From: Gnetum montanum
Taxonomy: Eukaryota; Streptophyta; Gnetopsida; Gnetales; Gnetaceae
DNA length: 64,000 nucleotides
Direction: 5' to 3'
NCBI GenBank assembly: GCA_015680685.1
Contig: MNCI01003943.1
Location: 342,565 to 406,564, forward strand
The notes under the pieces were generated by a model, which was given only the letters and a program-made list of their open reading frames with translations, was not told where the DNA came from and did no database searches. Of this stretch, positions 58,576 to 64,000 are shown one piece after another (the stretch's first letter is position 1; each line of letters begins with the position of its first letter). The position numbers and the translations under genes are program-made.

Positions 58576-60305
58576 AAGTTAAGAACTAATAAGTGCATTT
58601 TCACTTTTTTATTTTACAATTTTTTATCCTTTTCCTATTTCTTCAAAAAATTTCCAAATCTTAATATGTTTTCCATTTCTTGTTATTTTTCTTTTCTTTA
58701 TAATTTTCTCTCCTATTGAGTCATTTTCTTTATGTTTTATGAATGTCTACTATGTCTTTATTAATAACAATGTTTCCAATGGTAATGCAAAAGCTAACAC
58801 CATGTGTTGGGGTTTTGTCCTATGCTATCAAGTTGATTGGATAAATAATTGTGTAATGTAGTGCGACCACATCATCCATCCCTCTAGTTTCTCTAAATAA
58901 TAGGTCTCTATATCATGAAATAATATGGTTCTTCTCACATAAAACTAAAATTAATTAATGATCATTGTGTCTAGAAGAAAGGAGGAATGACCAAGTGGCA
59001 ATGGAAAAAGATGTGACCTCAAGGATTTGTTAGGTTCTCTTCTTGGCTTCTTTTTTGTGGTCTATGACTCCTCCAAGAACGTATCATCCCTCCTAATCAT
59101 TGACTAATAAATAGGAAGCATTTCTTTGCATGGTGTGGTTCCTATGAAGAAAAGAAGAAAAAGAAAAAAAAACAATGAGAATTCAAAGAAAATCCCTTAG
59201 ACATAATAATGGGCTACAAACCTTGGTTATGGTAATCAAAAGACATGCTACCCATGACTGAAGGCATCCCTCTAACTAATGCCCTTCCTTCCTTCTTTTC
59301 TTTTCTATTTGGAGTGATGCTCATTCTCTGTGGTTGTTGTGAGCTCATGATGGTTAGCAAGAAGGGACACATCAATGTGACACCGCTATTAATGGTATGG
59401 ACTTTATCTAAAGTTTGGACAGATAAGTATGATGATCATCATAATCACAATTGACACAAGAACCTGTTGTGCACATGGTTAAGTACCTTACATCCCAATC
59501 TTTGCAATCCCTTCTTATCCCATTATTAACCTCACTATTGCATGCAATTATGTGCCTAATAGTTTTGTATAGTATCATAAAAAATTCTAACTAAAGCAAG
59601 CATGTGTTATTTGGAATAAAGGCATGATCTACATTTGACTTATAAGATATCCATGGACATCTATAGAAGTAGATATGCAAGGAAATTATGGTAGGAGCTT
59701 GCTTTGGGAATGATCCACTTGCATAACTTTTGTTGATCATGGCTCTAAACCAAACCTCACATCTTCAAGGAAATTAGCGACATGATTTTGGGACTACTTA
59801 TCATCAAGTTTAATTAATTTTACTACTTTTATATTGAAATATCATTCAAAATTCAATATTTTTTGGTCATGTTATGAACCAAACTTTTGGTTTTCATTGA
59901 TTAAAACTTGTGAGCTTCCAAAGTTATGCTCATTCATCGTGGAGGCTAAGGATGTAATTTTTGAAAATTTTTCTAACACCCCATTTTCAAACATTATGGT
60001 AACTAATAGTAACAATAATCAAAATTAATTTAAAAAATTGATGATTTTAGTTACCTTAGAGCCTTGAGGATCATTATTTTGTAATCAACTTGTGCTTAAA
60101 TGTTAAAAATTTTTGAATTTTGAGCTAAGGGATTCAAAAAGGGTTAATTATTAAAGAAAAATTACCAAAAACTAACATTGATCCTTTGGTGATTGTAGGT
60201 GTTGCTAAAAAGAATACCTAAGGTTGAAGGCATTTTACATGGCAAGGAAAAGAGGCCAAGAGAATGACAGAGGCAAATATGGCCATGGACAAAATTCATA
60301 TGTCA
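58576..60305 (+). other. G7 3' non-coding region
   Basis: T-rich after the tail. It contains CCCTCTAACTAATGCCCTTC (near 59268-59288), GCTTGCTTTGGGAATGATCC (near 59700) and a decayed second G-rich motif (ATTCATCGTGGAGG, 59932-59945). It aligns with G4 8440-10356. No credible ORF. Confidence 0.65.
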
Positions 60306-61410
60306 AGACTTTGATTTGATTGAATTCATCATCATTAATCTTTAAATTATAATTAATAAAAGGCATAAGAAACAAATTCTTATCCAATACATCTTCTTCT
60401 TGATGTAGGACAATAATGGATTTCTGTAAATTTTCATTGGCATCATATTCTTCTTACTATTTCTCCTTCTCCTTACCCTTATTTAACTTTTTAGTTAAAG
60501 TCCTTGGCTTCTTCGCTGTTATTTCTTTCTGTTGTGTTACCATTATCCTCTTCCTTGTAACTATTTCTAAGTTCTAAGCTATTACAAGAGCTACTAATAT
60601 AATGATTGACTAGCTATGCTTCTATAGATTCCTCTTCATAATCAAATTGATAACCTTTGTCTCTCCTAATAAAATTAGAATTTTCATACATGTTGGAGAA
60701 CCAAGGAAATTCTCCAAAGTTGAAGCCTTCTAAGCAATAACCATCATGAGGCTTCCAAAACCAAAGCAACTGATGCTCTTATCATACAACTTTGAAAGAA
60801 ATCAATGAAAATTATAGGTAACAAAATAGGTTCAACTCACTTTCATTGTCCATGCAACAATATAATGCAAAGCCTTCAAAATACTTAATTGAGTAGATGT
60901 ATGATGATCCACGTAATCAATATAAGCATTGTAAATTTTGACAACGATACAACTAGGCTCATCAAGTTAATCAAGACATAGACTTACTAAGTTTCAAATC
61001 TTGTTAGACATAAAGTATTAAAGTAGAGAACTCATATTAATGGACTGATTGTCTATGAATGGGATGTACTTATTCCTATCATTCATTACCATGTGAATAA
61101 GGCCTTCTATAATATGGATGTGGAAGGACTTAACTATGTAGAAGATTTCCATTACGCACTTATGGTAGGTCTTCACGCTCTTCGGAGTGTTATCGTCCAT
61201 CATTAGTTGACTTCTTGTTAACTCAATAGCATAACATGATACTACAATAGCTTCAATAACTTCATGAACCTCCAGCACTATCACACCTAAGAAATAATTA
61301 GAATTGGAGAGAATCGGTCTCTTCGACTTCAAATTTTCTTGAACAACATTAATGGGCCGCATCATAAAATTCTCATCTTCTTTTACAATTACATTAAAAT
61401 TGGGATTCAT
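60306..61410 (-). pseudogene. C1 ORF, N-terminal part
   Basis: A 130-codon open frame from ATG 61410 (MNPNFNVIVKEDENF), then decayed coding sequence to the G7 junction. It includes VIVLEVHEVIEAIVVSCYAI, YHKCVMEIFYIVKSFHIH and a Lys/Glu-rich stretch (KKPRTLTKKLNKGKEKEK). There is no zinc knuckle, protease or polymerase motif. It would continue at 54746 across G7 into the coiled-coil part. I do not recognise the family. It replaces gag-pol in this copia-type element. The start is chosen because only non-coding leader lies between it and the primer site. Confidence 0.5.
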
Positions 61411-62413
61411 CTTTACAACTACTTATTCTTAGGAATCACTCTCGAATTTACAAAGAACTCCTAGAATCATCTTATTAATCATAACTGTAGAAATCCTAAT
61501 TAATTATGATCCCAAAGAAACCCTCATTCAATTTGTTCCAAACTACAATGTGCCCTTTTCGATAGATTGTGATTAATTAAATAATCAAATGTCCAACAAC
61601 ACATGATAATGCATTAATTCTTATCATAAGTTGATGGTCATTTTGAGCATTAATGACTTGAGGTAGTAATGGTCATGAATTGAATTTTATTATTTTTCCC
61701 TTTTAAGTACAAGTATATTATTTATTATAGAACCCTTCAATTCCTCATTCATGCCATCATATTTTCATAAATTTTTAGAAATTAAAGGGGCTAGGCTTAT
61801 AAGGTTTATTTCTTGGACGCTTGTTTGATTTTTCTTTGGGAAAATTATAATTATTTCTTTATGGTAAGAATTGATCTTGAGATTTTTTATTTTGGGCTTA
61901 TTTTCTACCAATCTTGCAAATTGTGCTTCCAAACCATTCTTCCTTCTCATGTTCTTAAGCTAGGTATCTTTGAACATCACCAACCTTGTCTTTAATTTGT
62001 AACATCACATAAGTTAAATATTATATGCAATGTTCTTATAGAGGTTGGACATTACAACCCTTTGTATATCTTATCTTAACATTCAACTATTGAAGAACAC
62101 TCTCACCATCTGTCTTATCACCTTGAATTGTTCATGTATGATTTCCATCTTCATATGATTAGTCTTTGAATTTTCTTTTTTCTACGAATTGAGGATGCTT
62201 CTCTTATTTGCTTATAATTCTTATGCTTGCTCCATCTTAATAATCATTTCCAACCTTCTTCTTATAAATACTTTGAAATGACATATCTCTGTGTAACTTC
62301 CTTCAATTACTATATCAACCATCATTCAATTCCTTTTTTGTCATTTGTCAATTCTTCATTAACTATTAACTTCTTTTTGTTAAAACACAATTACTTTTGT
62401 TCATTTAAACTCA
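61411..62413 (-). other. C1 5' leader
   Basis: About 1 kb between primer site and ORF with only short frames and no gag similarity. Long leaders are usual in large non-autonomous LTR elements. Confidence 0.45.
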
Positions 62414-62424
62414 CTCTAATACCA
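62414..62424 (-). promoter_or_regulatory. Primer-binding site of C1 (initiator tRNA-Met)
   Basis: The minus strand reads TGGTATTAGAG, directly touching the 5' LTR. The copia consensus complementary to initiator tRNA-Met is TGGTATCAGAGC, so there is one C-to-T change in this stretch. Confidence 0.75.
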
Positions 62425-63362
62425 TGTTAAACATAGATACATTTTTATATTGTTAGGTAATTCTAATTATTAGGATTAGTGTTATAAGAATATACTTAAT
62501 CTTCATATCATTAACTTAATAATTTTATCATACTTATTTTCTTTTAAAAATCTTAATTGTAATGTTTCTTACTTGGCTTTACTTTGTACAACCATCACTC
62601 ATAACTTTTATTCTTATGGATTTCATTCTCCAGCTTATTACTCATACCTTATAGTTAAGTTATGAGCATTAATGTTAGACTTGTTATTATAGATTAACTT
62701 CTTGTTCTTCATTAAGTCTTCTCTTGCTTAACTTCATTCTTTCTACTATACTTAATTAATTTATGTGTAACTTAACTTCACAAACTTCTCCATACTTTAC
62801 TAAGCCACTTATGTCTTAACTTCATCTACTTACAAAATGCTTCTTTATAAGTCTTACGTTTCTTATTCCATCATAATCTTTTGGATGGCCTTAGTTTCTT
62901 CTTTAAGAAACTAGACCAAGCTATGTATGACATAACTAGGATCTTCGATTCTTCTTTAAAAAATTAGATTATTTGTTACAAGGATTGCATATGTTTCTTA
63001 CAATACTTAATTATTAGTTCTTTGGATGGAATTGATTATTCCTTTGTCATCTTAGCATTTGTAATTAGAAAATGCTAGGATATAACTTGGTATGAATGGT
63101 TTCACACCATGTCTTGAATAGAGTCTACTTATTGTTTTGAGATTTCATTTCTTTTATACACTGCTTCAGCATTCTACTTCATCTTCTCTTCTTCATACAT
63201 TTATCATGGATCTTAGCTTGAACTGTATTTTCATAAAGAATCATAACTTTTCTTGGGATTCATCATGTCTTTATGAAATAACATTCTTATAAATCACTTA
63301 TCTTGATCTTTGATTACTTACAAAACTCATTATTAGGCTTAAGTGTTATTGTAGGAATAGCA
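62425..63362 (-). repeat. 5' LTR of C1
   Basis: 938 bp, plus-strand TGTTAAACATAG...GGAATAGCA. It aligns with 51951-52811 apart from extra sequence near 62490-62560. It is followed by TTCTT. Confidence 0.85.
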
Positions 63363-64000
63363 TTCTTTCTCTTTGATTTTTTTCCAATGGATTTGATCTC
63401 TCTAGAATTCAACTATAAGGGAATCTAAATTATTTTTAAAATCTTCATCCAATACCAAAATTTATACACCTTCTATTAATGCAAAACTTTTTTTTGATTC
63501 TCAAAATGCATATTTATAAATTGGTGACCAAAAATTTGTGATGTCTTCTTCTAGTGATAATGATGTAATTAAGAGACCTAATTTTGTTCTTTCTAATAAT
63601 GTATATGAATCATTAGTAGCTAATCTTACATCATGATATGTATTTACTGAAATTTTAGATTACCTACGTCATAATCAAAATTTTGATTCACAGTTAGATG
63701 ATGTAATGCAAAAGTATGACATTCGAGTCATTTAGGAAATGTATTATTCTTTTTTTTCTTCGCTTGTTGAGCTAGGAAATACTTCAATAGTGCATTATGC
63801 CATATATATAGGATCTAATCAAAATCTTGATTCATAGTTAAATAATGTAACACAAAAGCATGACATTCACATCATTTAGGTCATTTATTATTCTCTCTCT
63901 CTCTTTTGCTTATTGAGCTAGGTAATGCTTCAATGGTGCACTATGCCCTAGATATAGGACCTTTTATACATAAGCAATAGTGTTGATTATTCATAAGTAG
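63363..64000 (+). pseudogene. Unidentified decayed ORF with a 144-bp tandem repeat
   Basis: A plus-strand frame begins at ATG 63541 (MSSSSDNDVIKRPNFVLSNN) and continues with stops to the window edge. Inside are two tandem units of 144 bp (63673-63816 and 63817-63960), each starting AATCAAAAT.TTGATTCA. Unit 1 is exactly 48 codons, NQNFDSQLDDVMQKYDIRVI to LGNTSIVHYAIYIGS, with one stop. Unit 2 has a CT-run and a frameshift. I do not recognise the protein. It may start another retroelement or be a repeat protein. It lies in the DNA that C1 inserted into. Confidence 0.45.

Larger units (their letters stand above)
54747..60305 (+). mobile_element. G7: gag-only Athila-like element inside C1, 3' end missing
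   Basis: 5' LTR 54747-55659, decayed tRNA-Asp primer site, gag, the shared coding tail with SHGGDAPS, and the shared non-coding 3' region. Alignment with G4 runs out near 60305, without pre-LTR block or 3' LTR, and C1 minus-strand sequence follows. So the 3' end was deleted or the insertion was rearranged. No RT, integrase or ORF3. Confidence 0.75.
51951..63362 (-). mobile_element. C1: copia-type LTR element with a coiled-coil ORF, containing G7
   Basis: LTRs at 51951-52811 and 62425-63362 (plus strand TGTTA...ACA/GCA) share most of their length and are flanked by TTCTT on both sides (51946-51950 and 63363-63367). The primer-binding site beside the right LTR matches initiator tRNA-Met, typical of Ty1/copia. 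A minus-strand polypurine tract CTAAAGGGG abuts the left LTR. The internal region, without G7, is about 4 kb and shows no gag, protease, integrase or RT. It holds a decayed coiled-coil ORF instead. It is a non-autonomous element. Confidence 0.85.

Overview
The window is repeat DNA from a nuclear plant genome. I see no intact protein-coding host gene and no tRNA or rRNA gene. It is AT-rich and almost wholly made of old, stop-riddled LTR retrotransposons inserted into one another, plus LINE fragments. The decay, the nesting depth and the absence of genes fit a large-genome seed plant, possibly a gymnosperm; I cannot name the species. Element names are mine: G1-G7 = Ty3/gypsy elements of one Athila-like family (primer-binding site complementary to the 3' end of tRNA-Asp); T1 = a Tat/Ogre-like gypsy element; C1 = a Ty1/copia-type element; L1, L2 = LINE pieces.

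Layout. 1-1430: a minus-strand LTR-like promoter, then fragments of two host genes (RuvB-like 2 and a leucine-rich-repeat protein) lying directly downstream of the minus-strand 5' LTR of G5 (1776-2635). G5 sits in the integrase of G2. G2 (minus; gag, protease, RT, RNase H, integrase) is split in its RNase H region by G3 (3294-29152, 5-bp target duplication CCACA). G3 in turn contains G4 (7338-14173, duplication CCATA) and T1 (14640-24436). The right LTR of G2 ends near 34943 inside G1, whose 3' half runs to 40931. G1 abuts, and probably lies inside, LINE L1 (from 40932). L1 is also split by G6 (42757-49689, duplication ACACA). After a second LINE tail (L2), C1 (51951-63362, duplication TTCTT) contains G7 (54747 to about 60305). 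The last 640 bases hold an unidentified decayed ORF with a 144-bp tandem repeat.

How the elements work. Only G2 shows a full gag-pol. G3, G4 and G7 keep gag but go from gag to the same short C-terminal tail with no polymerase, so they look like a gag-only non-autonomous lineage that would need enzymes from a G2-like partner. G6 keeps gag and protease only. G3 and G1 also carry a third ORF, in the position of an envelope gene, with a plant-transposon-like domain and a coiled coil. Ahead of that ORF, in both, lies a TATA box preceded by sequence resembling the U3 promoter of the same element's own LTR. This internal U3-like promoter is the most unusual thing I see. The family also shares a variant zinc knuckle in gag, a repeated AGTCATGGGGG motif and a conserved block just upstream of the 3' LTR.
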